Below, one piece after another: positions 18,071 through 30,874 of a DNA stretch of 64,000 bases (the stretch's first letter is position 1; each line of letters opens with the position of its first letter). The DNA is from an uncultured Alphaproteobacteria bacterium (GTDB lineage: Bacteria; Pseudomonadota; Alphaproteobacteria; HIMB59; GCA-002718135), in the NCBI GenBank assembly GCA_902515745.1, contig CABXWB010000001.1:186001-250000 (forward strand), written 5' to 3'. A program made the translations under genes and the position numbers. The notes under the pieces were generated by a model. The model was given only the letters and a program-made list of their open reading frames with translations. It was not told the DNA's origin and made no database searches.

Positions 18071-18592
18071 ATGTTAGCAATTTTCAAAACTGGTGGAAAG
18101 CAATACTCAGCAAGAGCTGGTCAGATACTTAAAGTAGAAAAACTTGAGGGATCCAAAGGTGATAAAGTGTCTATTACTGATGTGTTAGCGATAAGTGATC
18201 AAAGCACAAATAGCTTAGGCGAACCATTACTAAAAGATGCTTCAATTGAAGCAAAAATTGTTGATCAAATCAGAGATAAAAAAATAATAGTTTTTAAAAA
18301 AAGAAAAAGACAAAATTACAGACTAACACAAGGTCATAGACAATATCTAACTGTATTAAGAATAGAATCAATTTCTTTTGGTGGAAAAAAGTCCACTGCT
18401 GAACCTGAAACAAAAAAAGTTAAAAAAACTGAAACTAAAGTTACTAAAGAAAAAATTGAATCCAAAGATGTAAAAGTTGCAAAAAAGAAGACAGTGACAA
18501 AAAAAGCAGTAAAAAAAGCTTCATCTACTAAGAAAAAATCAGTAAAGAAAACTGTTAAAAAAACTGATAAAACTAAAAAAGAAGATAAATAA
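18071..18592 (+). CDS. rplU: Ribosomal protein bL21 with long basic C-terminal tail
   Basis: Large-subunit protein that contacts 23S rRNA. The conserved core (about residues 1-105) starts [18 protein letters not shown], and ends with [24 protein letters not shown] tail of about 65 residues composed almost only of Lys, Thr, Ala, Val, Ser and Glu follows, resembling histone H1-like or Lys/Ala repeats. The total of 173 residues compares with about 103 in E. coli. The frame can be extended to a TTG at 18026, but that codon is part of the probable -35 box, so I use the ATG at 18071. Stop and rpmA start overlap as TAATG. Confidence 0.94.
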   Translation: MLAIFKTGGKQYSARAGQILKVEKLEGSKGDKVSITDVLAISDQSTNSLGEPLLKDASIEAKIVDQIRDKKIIVFKKRKRQNYRLTQGHRQYLTVLRIESISFGGKKSTAEPETKKVKKTETKVTKEKIESKDVKVAKKKTVTKKAVKKASSTKKKSVKKTVKKTDKTKKEDK

Positions 18593-18849
18593 TGGCAACG
18601 AAAAAAGCAGGTGGTAGTTCTAGAAATGGAAGAGACTCGGCGGGTCGAAGACTTGGAGTTAAGAAATTTGGCGGTGAAAACGTAATAGCAGGAAATATTA
18701 TTATTAGGCAACGAGGCACAAAGTTTCATCCAGGTGATAATGTTGGCATAGGTAAAGATCACACAATATTTGCTACAATCAATGGAAGAGTAGCTTTTAA
18801 AAAAACAAGAGTGAGAACTTTTGTATCAGTTGTTCCCACAGAACAATAA
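18592..18849 (+). CDS. rpmA: Ribosomal protein bL27
   Basis: Large-subunit protein whose N-terminus reaches the peptidyl-transferase centre. At 85 residues it has the normal length, and the start [20 protein letters not shown] is the near-invariant family N-terminus. [27 protein letters not shown] follows. Its ATG overlaps the rplU stop by one base, so it is coupled to bL21, as in most bacteria. No N-terminal cleavage extension of the Firmicutes type is present. Confidence 0.97.
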   Translation: MATKKAGGSSRNGRDSAGRRLGVKKFGGENVIAGNIIIRQRGTKFHPGDNVGIGKDHTIFATINGRVAFKKTRVRTFVSVVPTEQ

Positions 18850-18863
18850 TCCCAATTAATTAA

Positions 18864-20957
<2,094 letters not shown>

Positions 20958-20961
<4 letters not shown>

Positions 20962-22211
20962 GTATTGAAAATAATATTATTGAATTAGGCAAAAAAGCAA
21001 AATCTGCCTCTCTAAATATGAAAGTCTGTGGCAGTGATCAAAAAAATCTTGCTTTAACAAAACTTACTAAAAATTTAGATAAAAATAGAAATAAAATTCT
21101 TGAAGCTAATAAAATAGATTTAGAAAATGGTGAAAAAAAATCTTTAGCTAAACCTTTAATAAATAGACTTACATTAACTCAAAAATCTATTGATGGATTG
21201 ATTACATCAATTGAAGATATAATCGAAATACCAGATCCAATTGGCATTACATTAGAAGAATGGGAAAGACCTAATGGTTTACAGTTTCGTAAAATTTCAA
21301 CACCACTTGGTGTATTAGGTGTGATTTATGAATCCAGACCGAACGTCACTGTTGATGCGTCTTGTCTTTCCATAAAATCTGGCAATTGTATAATTTTAAG
21401 AGGTGGTAGTGATAGTTTTCATTCCTCTAAGGAGTTGGTAAATAATATTACTGATGCTTTCACGAAAGCTGGCCTCCCAGAACATTGTGTCCAAATGATT
21501 AATACACCTGAAAGAGAAGCGGTTGATCATTTACTAAGCATGAGAGATTATGTTGACGTAATTATCCCTAGAGGCGGCAAAGGTTTGATTGAAAAAATTA
21601 ATTCAGCAAGCAAAATACCCGTTATCAAACATTTAGACGGTATATGTCATGTGTATGTTGATAAAGATGCTGATTTAAGCATTGCAGAAAAAGTAGTTTT
21701 TAATAGTAAAATGAGGCGTCCTGAAATTTGTGGTGCTGCAGAAACACTTTTAATTGATGAAAAAATTAAAGACGAAGCAATGAAAATATTAAAACCTCTA
21801 AAAGAAGTAAATTGTGAAATTCGAGGCGATGAATATATTCAGTCTTTAGATAGTGATTTTAAAACTGCAAGTGAAGAAGATTGGTCATTAGAATATTTAG
21901 ATAAAATTTTATCAGTAAAAATTGTTTCAGGAGTTGATGAAGCAGTTAAGCATATAAATAATTATTCTTCTGGTCATACAGAAAGTATAATTACAGAAAG
22001 TGAAAAAACCTTTGAAAAATTTTATAATAAAATTGATAGCGCAATAATACTTAAAAATGCATCTACACAATTTGCAGATGGCGGTGAATTTGGTTTTGGT
22101 GCTGAGATAGGAATCTCAACAGACAAAATACATGTAAGAGGACCAGTTGGAACAAAACATCTAACTACATTTAAATATGTAGTTAATGGTAATGGTCAGG
22201 AAAGACCTTAA
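20958..22211 (+). CDS. proA: Gamma-glutamyl phosphate reductase
   Basis: NADPH-dependent reduction of glutamyl-5-phosphate to the semialdehyde, second step of proline synthesis. The 417 residues show the family markers ISTPLGVLGVIYESRPNVT, LRGGSDSFHSS, IPRGGKGLIEKI, and KMRRPEICGAAETLL with the catalytic cysteine. FADGGEFGFGAEIGIST and HVRGPVGTKHLTTFKYVV close the protein. It overlaps proB by four bases and is followed immediately by nadD. Confidence 0.96.
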
Positions 22212-22790
22212 TTGAAAAAGATTGGACTTCTGGGAGGTTCTTTTGATCCGCCACATCGAGGGCATCTATTTATTTCAAATGAAGCTAAAAAAGTATTACA
22301 TCTAGATGAAATTTGGTGGCTAGTTACACCTCAAAACCCTTTGAAGATTTCAAAACCTGCAACATACGAAGAAAGATTACAAAATTGTAAACAAATTACA
22401 AAAAATTTTCCTATAAAAATATTAGAGGTAGAAAAAAAAATTAAATCTCAATATTCTTATCAAACAATTAAATTTCTTATTCAATATTATAAAAATATTA
22501 AATTTTTTTGGTTAATGGGTGCAGACAATTTAGTTAATTTTCATGAATGGGAAAAATGGCAATCAATTTTTCATATTATCTCTATTGTTATTTTTAGAAG
22601 ACATGGATATAATACAAATGCTTTGAAAAGTGTTGCAGCAAAAAAATTTATTCATCATAAATATATAGTGCAAGACATAGAACATGTTTCAAAAAAAACT
22701 CCTGCATGGACTTTGATACAAAATAAAGAAATTAAAATTTCATCATCTGAAATTAGAAATCAAAGAAATAAATTAAGAGGCAAATATTAA
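22212..22790 (+). CDS. nadD: Nicotinate-nucleotide adenylyltransferase
   Basis: Adenylates nicotinate mononucleotide in NAD synthesis. The nucleotidyltransferase signature GLLGGSFDPPHRGHLFISNEA is at the N-terminus. WWLVTPQNPLK, FFWLMGADNLVNFHEWEKW and the C-terminal ISSSEIRNQ (the ISSTxIR motif) complete the fold. The start codon appears to be a TTG at 22212, placed directly after the proA stop. No ATG occurs before the GGSFDP motif, which supports the TTG. Length is 192 residues, as expected. Confidence 0.93.
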   Translation: MKKIGLLGGSFDPPHRGHLFISNEAKKVLHLDEIWWLVTPQNPLKISKPATYEERLQNCKQITKNFPIKILEVEKKIKSQYSYQTIKFLIQYYKNIKFFWLMGADNLVNFHEWEKWQSIFHIISIVIFRRHGYNTNALKSVAAKKFIHHKYIVQDIEHVSKKTPAWTLIQNKEIKISSSEIRNQRNKLRGKY

Positions 22791-22803
22791 TAAAATTACT
22801 TCA

Positions 22804-23139
22804 TTGACAGAAAATATTGTATCAATACTAAATGATGCAAAAGCTGAAGATATAAAAGTTATTGATTTATCAAACAAATCATCCGTTGCTGATGCCTTTG
22901 TGATTGCTACCTGTAGATCAACTAGACATTCAGATGCTACAGCAGACGAAATGGTAAAAAAATTAAAAAAAACAGGGATAAAATGTCCGAATCCTGAAGG
23001 GAGACCTCAATGTGACTGGATAATTGTTGATGCAGGTGAGATCATTGTTCATTTGTTTCGACAAGAAATTAGAGAATTATACGCTTTAGAAAAATTATGG
23101 GAAGTGAGCTTTGATTCTTCACAAACTAAACTAGCTTAA
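22804..23139 (+). CDS. rsfS: Ribosomal silencing factor RsfS
   Basis: Binds uL14 on the 50S subunit and blocks subunit joining when nutrients are low. A 111-residue protein with the family segments DIKVIDLSNKSSVADAFVIATCRSTRH, PEGRPQCDWIIVDAGEIIVHLF and YALEKLWE. The start is probably a TTG at 22804, because no ATG precedes the conserved region. It follows nadD by 13 bases, a conserved pairing. The rlmH gene that often comes next is absent; ctpA follows after five bases. Confidence 0.93.
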   Translation: MTENIVSILNDAKAEDIKVIDLSNKSSVADAFVIATCRSTRHSDATADEMVKKLKKTGIKCPNPEGRPQCDWIIVDAGEIIVHLFRQEIRELYALEKLWEVSFDSSQTKLA

Positions 23140-23144
23140 AATAT

Positions 23145-24440
23145 ATGATAATTTCAAAAAATGTATTTTTAAAAGTAATACTACTGCTCACCCTCATTAT
23201 ACTTCTTGCACCTAAAACATATGGATCTTCTTCAGATGAAGAAAAATATAAATATTTAGATCTATTTGGGCAGGTATTTGACAGGGTAAGATCATCCTAT
23301 GTAGAAGAGGTTACGGATCAAGAGTTAATTGAAAAAGCGATTGATGGAATGTTGTCAGGTTTAGATCCTCATTCTGGTTTTATGAATGAAGAAGTATTTC
23401 AAGAAATGCAAATGGATACAGAGGGTAAATTTGGGGGATTAGGTATTGAAATTACCATGGAAGAAGGTTTTGTAAAAGTCATTGCTCCAATTGAAGACAC
23501 ACCAGCATATGAAGCTGGAGTTCTTGCAGGTGATTACATTATTCAAATAGATGAAACACCTGTTTTTGGTCTAACTCTAAATGAAGCCGTTGAATTAATG
23601 AGAGGTAAAAAAGGTGAGCTTATAGTAATTACTATTTCGAGAGCAAATACTGAACCCTTTGAGATTGAAATTATTAGAGATTATATAAAAATTAGATCAG
23701 TAAAAAGTGAAGTACTTAATAATATTGGATATTTAAGAATAACATCTTTTAACGAACAAACAGAAAGTGGCCTTCTTGATGCAATAAAAAAAATTGAAAA
23801 AGAAAACCAAATAAAAGGTTATGTTTTAGATGTACGGTCTAACCCAGGCGGTCTTCTTACTCAAGCAGTTAAGGTAACAGATATATTCTTGGAAAGAGGA
23901 GAAATTGTTTCAACAAGAGGTAGAGATAAAAAAGATATTAGAAGATATCGTGCAAAGAAGTCTGACAGAACTAATGGTAAACCACTTGTTGTTATTATTG
24001 ATGGAGGTTCTGCATCTGCATCTGAAATTGTTGCAGGAGCACTGCAGGATCATAAAAGAGCAATCATTATAGGCACACAATCTTTTGGTAAAGGATCAGT
24101 ACAAACAATAATTCCCTTTCAAGTTTCAAATAGCGATAATCTCACTGGTATAAGATTAACGACGGCTAGATATTATACTCCCTCAGGTGAGTCAATCCAG
24201 GGTAAGGGTATTTTTCCAGATATAGTTATTGAGCAAGGTGAATTTGAATCTTTTGATTATAGAAGATTTTCTGAGTCGGATTTAAAAGATTCCCTTGATA
24301 AAAATAACGAAGAAGAATTAGAAGATAATGAAGATAATGAATTAAGTGAATTTGAAAAACGTTTAGAGCTTGATTATCAACTCCGTAGAGCCTTTGATCT
24401 TGTGCAAGGTGTAAGTCTCTTCAATGAAATTCAAGAATAA
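23145..24440 (+). CDS. ctpA: S41 C-terminal processing peptidase
   Basis: Exported serine protease with a PDZ domain. The signal peptide is hydrophobic residues 7-27 (VFLKVILLLTLIILLAP). YVEEVTDQELIEKAIDGMLSGLDPHS begins the mature protein. The PDZ region runs about 95-170 (GGLGIEITMEEG, APIEDTPAYEAGVLAGD). The catalytic part has the serine in GGSASASEIVAGALQDH and the lysine in GTQSFGKGSVQ. An acidic stretch (KNNEEELEDNEDNE) precedes the C-terminus. It acts in the periplasm on C-termini of envelope proteins. Confidence 0.94.
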   Translation: MIISKNVFLKVILLLTLIILLAPKTYGSSSDEEKYKYLDLFGQVFDRVRSSYVEEVTDQELIEKAIDGMLSGLDPHSGFMNEEVFQEMQMDTEGKFGGLGIEITMEEGFVKVIAPIEDTPAYEAGVLAGDYIIQIDETPVFGLTLNEAVELMRGKKGELIVITISRANTEPFEIEIIRDYIKIRSVKSEVLNNIGYLRITSFNEQTESGLLDAIKKIEKENQIKGYVLDVRSNPGGLLTQAVKVTDIFLERGEIVSTRGRDKKDIRRYRAKKSDRTNGKPLVVIIDGGSASASEIVAGALQDHKRAIIIGTQSFGKGSVQTIIPFQVSNSDNLTGIRLTTARYYTPSGESIQGKGIFPDIVIEQGEFESFDYRRFSESDLKDSLDKNNEEELEDNEDNELSEFEKRLELDYQLRRAFDLVQGVSLFNEIQE

Positions 24441-24442
24441 TA

Positions 24443-24913
24443 ATGCAAAAAAAATATAGAAAATGTGTGGGAATGATGATTCTCAACACAAAAAACCAGA
24501 TTTTAGTTGGCAAAAGACTAGATAATCCTAGCGGGTATTGGCAAATGCCACAAGGTGGTATTGATGAAAATGAAAATCCTGAAGAAGCAGTTTGGAGAGA
24601 AATGATGGAAGAAATTGGTACTAATAAAGCTTCCCTAATTGCTTCATCTAAAGAATGGATATCCTATGACATACCAAGTGAAATTTTAAGCACTTTACCC
24701 TGGGGAAATGAGTATATGGGTCAAATTCAAAAATGGTTTTTATTTAACTATAATGGTGATGATGAAGATATAAATGTAGGAACAGAAAATCCTGAATTTA
24801 GTGACTGGAAATGGATAAATTACGACGAAATTACTCACAATGCAGTACCATTTAAAAAAAATGTTTATCATAAAATTCAAACTGAATTTAAAAATGTTCT
24901 AAAAGATGTTTAA
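24443..24913 (+). CDS. rppH: RNA pyrophosphohydrolase (Nudix)
   Basis: Converts 5'-triphosphate RNA to monophosphate, which triggers RNase E-dependent decay. The 156 residues contain a complete Nudix box starting GGIDENENPEEAVWREMMEE with the catalytic REMMEEIG helix. YRKCVGMMILN at the N-terminus, WQMPQGG and GQIQKWFLFNY are typical of RppH/IalA. It lies two bases after ctpA, the usual order in alphaproteobacteria, and overlaps the following amidohydrolase by eight bases. Confidence 0.94.
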   Translation: MQKKYRKCVGMMILNTKNQILVGKRLDNPSGYWQMPQGGIDENENPEEAVWREMMEEIGTNKASLIASSKEWISYDIPSEILSTLPWGNEYMGQIQKWFLFNYNGDDEDINVGTENPEFSDWKWINYDEITHNAVPFKKNVYHKIQTEFKNVLKDV

Positions 24914-25940
24914 TAAAAATCCTGAATTAATAATCACAAGCTTAGATAAACAAATATGGGATGAAGAGTTAGAAAACTTTGTTCCTAAAAATATTTTTGA
25001 TGTTCATACCCATATTTATAAATGGAGTTTTAATAAGGATCCTAAAAAAGATATTGGTGAAAGAAATTTTCAAGGAAAATATTTTAGTGAGGTATCTATG
25101 AGATTTGCAGATCAAGTAGATCAATTACTTATGCCTAATAGAGTTGTAAATAGGTTAAGTTTTCCTTTTCCATTCAAATATCCATGTAACTTTGAAGGTT
25201 CAAATGAATACGTTTTAGAACAAACTAAAACACATACTGAAAATAAGTGCTTAATTTTAATTAACCCAAATATGGATAAAAATTATATTGAAGAGCTTTC
25301 ATTTAAAAATAACATTAAAGGTTTTAAACCATATAGATTTTATTCAAAAACAGACGATACAATTAATTGCAAAATTTTAGATTTTATAACTGAGGAGCAA
25401 ATAGAAATTGCAGATAAATTTGGACTTATCATTATGATGCATTTAGCAAAAAAGGATGCAATTGCTGATGATGATAATATTAATGACCTAATTTATTTGA
25501 GTGATAAATATCCTAACGTTAAATGGATACTTGCTCACTGTGCTAGAAGTTATTCTGCTTGGGCGTTAGAAAAAGGAATTAAGAAAATTAGAGATTTAAA
25601 AAATATTTGGTATGATTGTTCTACAGTATGTGAATCTGATTCAATTGACGCTCTGTATCAAGGAGTTGGTCTTGAAAAAATAATGTATGGATCTGATGAT
25701 ATGATAGGGAGAATGAGAGGGAAATATATTACTTTTGGGAAAGCTTGGTCTGCAATAAATTCTGATAATCATAATTTAGCTCTAAGCCATTGTGATGATC
25801 GAATGACATTTATTAGATACGAACAATTAAGAGCAATGAAAAGAGGAATTCGAAATAGCAAAATAACGGAAAGTGAAAAGCAGAATCTTTTTTATAATAA
25901 TGCAAAAAATTTAATAGATTCTGTTAATTCTAGAAATTAA
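24906..25940 (+). CDS. Amidohydrolase-related (PF04909-like) protein
   Basis: A 344-residue TIM-barrel metal-dependent hydrolase. NIFDVHTHIYKW carries the HxH metal motif. IMMHLAKKDA, WILAHCARSYSAWAL and the late MYGSDDMIGR (acidic metal ligand) complete the amidohydrolase-2 pattern, with the last Asp present. Related enzymes are decarboxylases or lactonases such as 2-pyrone-4,6-dicarbaxylate hydrolase; the substrate is unknown here. It starts inside rppH, and its stop is shared tail to tail with atpC (TTAA at 25937-25940). Confidence 0.78.
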   Translation: MFNKNPELIITSLDKQIWDEELENFVPKNIFDVHTHIYKWSFNKDPKKDIGERNFQGKYFSEVSMRFADQVDQLLMPNRVVNRLSFPFPFKYPCNFEGSNEYVLEQTKTHTENKCLILINPNMDKNYIEELSFKNNIKGFKPYRFYSKTDDTINCKILDFITEEQIEIADKFGLIIMMHLAKKDAIADDDNINDLIYLSDKYPNVKWILAHCARSYSAWALEKGIKKIRDLKNIWYDCSTVCESDSIDALYQGVGLEKIMYGSDDMIGRMRGKYITFGKAWSAINSDNHNLALSHCDDRMTFIRYEQLRAMKRGIRNSKITESEKQNLFYNNAKNLIDSVNSRN

Positions 25941-26334
25941 ATCTTATCATAAAAACTTACAGTTACAGCTTCTAATTTAGCTTTTGCTATCGACAGTTGC
26001 TCTTCTGATTCTTTACTTTCATTACTACCTAATTCTTCAATTTCTTTTTCAATTGAAGACTTGTCTAAAGAATTTAGTTCAACTACACTTTCTGCAAGAA
26101 CGATACATTTCTCTGGATTAATTTCAGTAAAACCTCCTGATACAAAAAATGATTTAACTAAATTTTTATCCTCACTATAAACCATCACTCTGCCGGGTCT
26201 TAATGAGGACATTACTTGACTGTGTCCAGGTAAGACACCCAGATCACCATCTTTACCTGGAACAATAATGGTTCCAACATCATCGTTAAAGATGAGGTTT
26301 TCTGGAGAAACTAAATCAAAAGAAATTGTTGTCA

Positions 26335-26335
<1 letters not shown>
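25937..26335 (-). CDS. atpC: ATP synthase F1 subunit epsilon
   Basis: Central-stalk regulatory subunit of 132 residues. The N-terminal beta sandwich is clear (FDLVSPENLIFNDDVGTIIVPGKDGDLGVLPGHSQVM, ending VSGGFTEINPEKCIVLAE), followed by the helical C-terminal hairpin of charged residues. It couples rotation to F1 catalysis and can inhibit ATP hydrolysis. It is the last gene of atpHAGDC. Its ATG overlaps the atpD stop as TAATG. Confidence 0.95.
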
Positions 26336-28660
<2,325 letters not shown>

Positions 28661-28663
28661 AGA

Positions 28664-30199
28664 TTAGTTAGTTGTAAACTTTCCAACCAAATCATCTAAG
28701 ATTGATTTTAATTTATCATCATTTTCTTTAGATAATTCTTTTTCATTGGCAATTGCATCTAATAAATCACTATGCTTAGTTCTAATTTCATTTAAAACTT
28801 CTGTTTCAAACTTGACTACATCACCTACTGCAACTTTATCAAGATATCCGCGAACACCTGCATAAATAGATACAACTTGCTCTGAAACCGTTAGTGGTGA
28901 ATATTGACCTTGTTTTAAGATTTCAACTAGTCTTGCACCACGATCAAGTAATTGTTTCGTTGAAGCATCTAAATCTGATGCAAACTGGGCAAAAGCAGCC
29001 ATCTCACGATATTGAGCTAATTCTAGTTTTACAGGACCAGCAATTTTTTTCATTGCTTTTGTTTGAGCTGCAGAACCAACACGGCTTACAGAAAGACCAA
29101 CGTTAATCGCAGGACGAATACCAGCAAAAAATAAGTTTGTTTCTAAAAATATTTGTCCATCCGTAATGGAAATAACATTTGTTGGAATATAAGCAGATAA
29201 GTCTCCTGCTTGCGTTTCAATAATTGGAAGAGCGGTCAAACTTCCACCACCATGTTCATCACTCATTTTGGCAGCTCTTTCTAAAAGACGACTATGAATA
29301 TAAAATACATCTCCGGGGTATGCTTCACGTCCAGGAGGTCTTCTTAATAAAAGAGACATCTGTCTGTAGGCAACAGCTTGCTTTGATAAATCATCATAAA
29401 CAATTAATGCATGCATCCCATTATCTCTAAAATACTCACCCATTGTACAACCAGTATAAGCAGATAAAAATTGTAACGGTGCAGGCTCGGATGCAGTTGC
29501 AGATACAACAATTGTATATTCCATTGCACCATTATCTTCTAGTGTTTTTACAATTTGAGCAACTGTTGATCTTTTCTGACCAATTGCGACATAGATACAA
29601 TATAACTTTTCTTTTTCATTATCTGATTGATTTACAGATTTTTGATTTAAGATTGTATCAATAGCAACAGCAGTTTTACCTGTTTGTCTGTCACCAATGA
29701 TTAATTCACGTTGTCCTCTTCCAACTGGAACAAGAGCATCAAGTGCTTTAATACCTGTCTGCATAGGTTCAGATACACTTTGACGAGGAATAATACCTGG
29801 GGCTTTTAATTCAATTCTTCTCTTTTCAGAAGATTGAATAGGACCTTTGCCATCAATAGGATTGCCTAAACCATCAACAACACGTCCTAACAATTCTTTT
29901 CCAACAGGAACGTCAACAATTTCTCCTGTACGTTTAACTGTATCACCTTCTTTAATTCCAGTATCATCACCGAAGATTGAAACACCAACGTTATCCATTT
30001 CAAGGTTGAGGGCCATACCTTTAATGCCGCCTGGGAATTCTACCATCTCTCCAGCTTGTACTTGATCAAGACCATACACACGTGCAATTCCGTCTCCCAC
30101 ACTTAGTACTGTTCCAACCTCAGCAACATCCGCTTTAGTTTCAAAATTAGCTATTTGGTCTTTAATTACAGAAGATATTTCTGCAGCTTTAATTTCCAT
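28664..30199 (-). CDS. atpA: ATP synthase F1 subunit alpha
   Basis: Non-catalytic nucleotide-binding subunit, 511 residues. It shows [23 protein letters not shown] (Walker A), [59 protein letters not shown] and [33 protein letters not shown]. Each half of the hexamer contact is intact. It starts in the TAATG shared with the atpH stop. Confidence 0.98.
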   Translation of the reverse strand: MEIKAAEISSVIKDQIANFETKADVAEVGTVLSVGDGIARVYGLDQVQAGEMVEFPGGIKGMALNLEMDNVGVSIFGDDTGIKEGDTVKRTGEIVDVPVGKELLGRVVDGLGNPIDGKGPIQSSEKRRIELKAPGIIPRQSVSEPMQTGIKALDALVPVGRGQRELIIGDRQTGKTAVAIDTILNQKSVNQSDNEKEKLYCIYVAIGQKRSTVAQIVKTLEDNGAMEYTIVVSATASEPAPLQFLSAYTGCTMGEYFRDNGMHALIVYDDLSKQAVAYRQMSLLLRRPPGREAYPGDVFYIHSRLLERAAKMSDEHGGGSLTALPIIETQAGDLSAYIPTNVISITDGQIFLETNLFFAGIRPAINVGLSVSRVGSAAQTKAMKKIAGPVKLELAQYREMAAFAQFASDLDASTKQLLDRGARLVEILKQGQYSPLTVSEQVVSIYAGVRGYLDKVAVGDVVKFETEVLNEIRTKHSDLLDAIANEKELSKENDDKLKSILDDLVGKFTTN

Positions 30200-30756
30200 T
30201 ATGCCCCCTTCATTGCAATTTTAAGTTTATTAATTTTATTCGCTATAGATGTATCAATCATTTTGGAACCAACCTTAACAATTAAACCACCAATAATGTC
30301 TTCATCAACATCAAAATTTAAAGATAATTTTTCACCTAAAGATTTTTTAAGTTGATTTGTAATATTATTTTTTTCATCATCAGATAATATATTTGCTGAT
30401 GTTATGTCAGCAGTAATATCACCTCTTTTTTCAGAGTTTATTTTTTTAAATTGTAAAATAATAGAACCGATATTTGAAATTCTTTTATTGTTATCAAGAA
30501 CTTTTAAAAAAGTTGTCGTAATATTATGTAAATTTGCTTTAGAAAATAATTTTAACAAAATACTAAGCTTCTCATCTGAATTTACTAATGGACTTTTAAT
30601 TACTTTTCTCAATTCTAAACTTTCTTTCAATGCTTTTTGCACTAATTCAAAGTCATTTAGAATATCATCAATACATTTTTTTTCAGAAGCAAGATCATAG
30701 AGAGCTGCTCCGTACCTTTCAGATATTAGGTCTCCAGACAATGTATTAGATGCCAT
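30199..30756 (-). CDS. atpH: ATP synthase F1 subunit delta
   Basis: Peripheral-stalk protein linking F1 to subunit b. Of 185 residues, the N-terminal helical domain reads [21 protein letters not shown], and the C-terminal domain holds [33 protein letters not shown], the family's conserved close. It leads the F1 operon. The Fo genes (atpB, E, F) are not in this window, as is usual in alphaproteobacteria where F1 and Fo operons are apart. Confidence 0.94.
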   Translation of the reverse strand: MASNTLSGDLISERYGAALYDLASEKKCIDDILNDFELVQKALKESLELRKVIKSPLVNSDEKLSILLKLFSKANLHNITTTFLKVLDNNKRISNIGSIILQFKKINSEKRGDITADITSANILSDDEKNNITNQLKKSLGEKLSLNFDVDEDIIGGLIVKVGSKMIDTSIANKINKLKIAMKGA

Positions 30757-30806
30757 AAATTAAGTTCATAAGAAGTTTAGAGATAGGCTATTAACACATC
30801 AGAAAA

Positions 30807-30835
30807 AGTAGGTAAACTGTCAGTTTGTGCGTCAA
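30807..30835 (-). promoter_or_regulatory. Candidate promoter of atpHAGDC with palindromic spacer
   Basis: On the minus strand TTGACG (30835-30830) is followed after 17 bases by CCTACT (30812-30807). This is a fair -35 and weak -10 pair about 50 bases upstream of the atpH start. The spacer contains a perfect inverted repeat, AAACTG-A-CAGTTT on the minus strand (30826-30814). The dyad could be a regulator site or chance. Pattern match only. Confidence 0.3.
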
Positions 30836-30874
30836 ATGAGTTAAATTGAAGATATTTTTAAAATTGTGGGTAAA

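Noticed and set aside
18334-18762. 142-codon ORF antisense to rplU and rpmA
   Set aside because: It mirrors the Lys-rich bL21 tail (Phe/Ser/Thr-rich) and has no domain or start signal.
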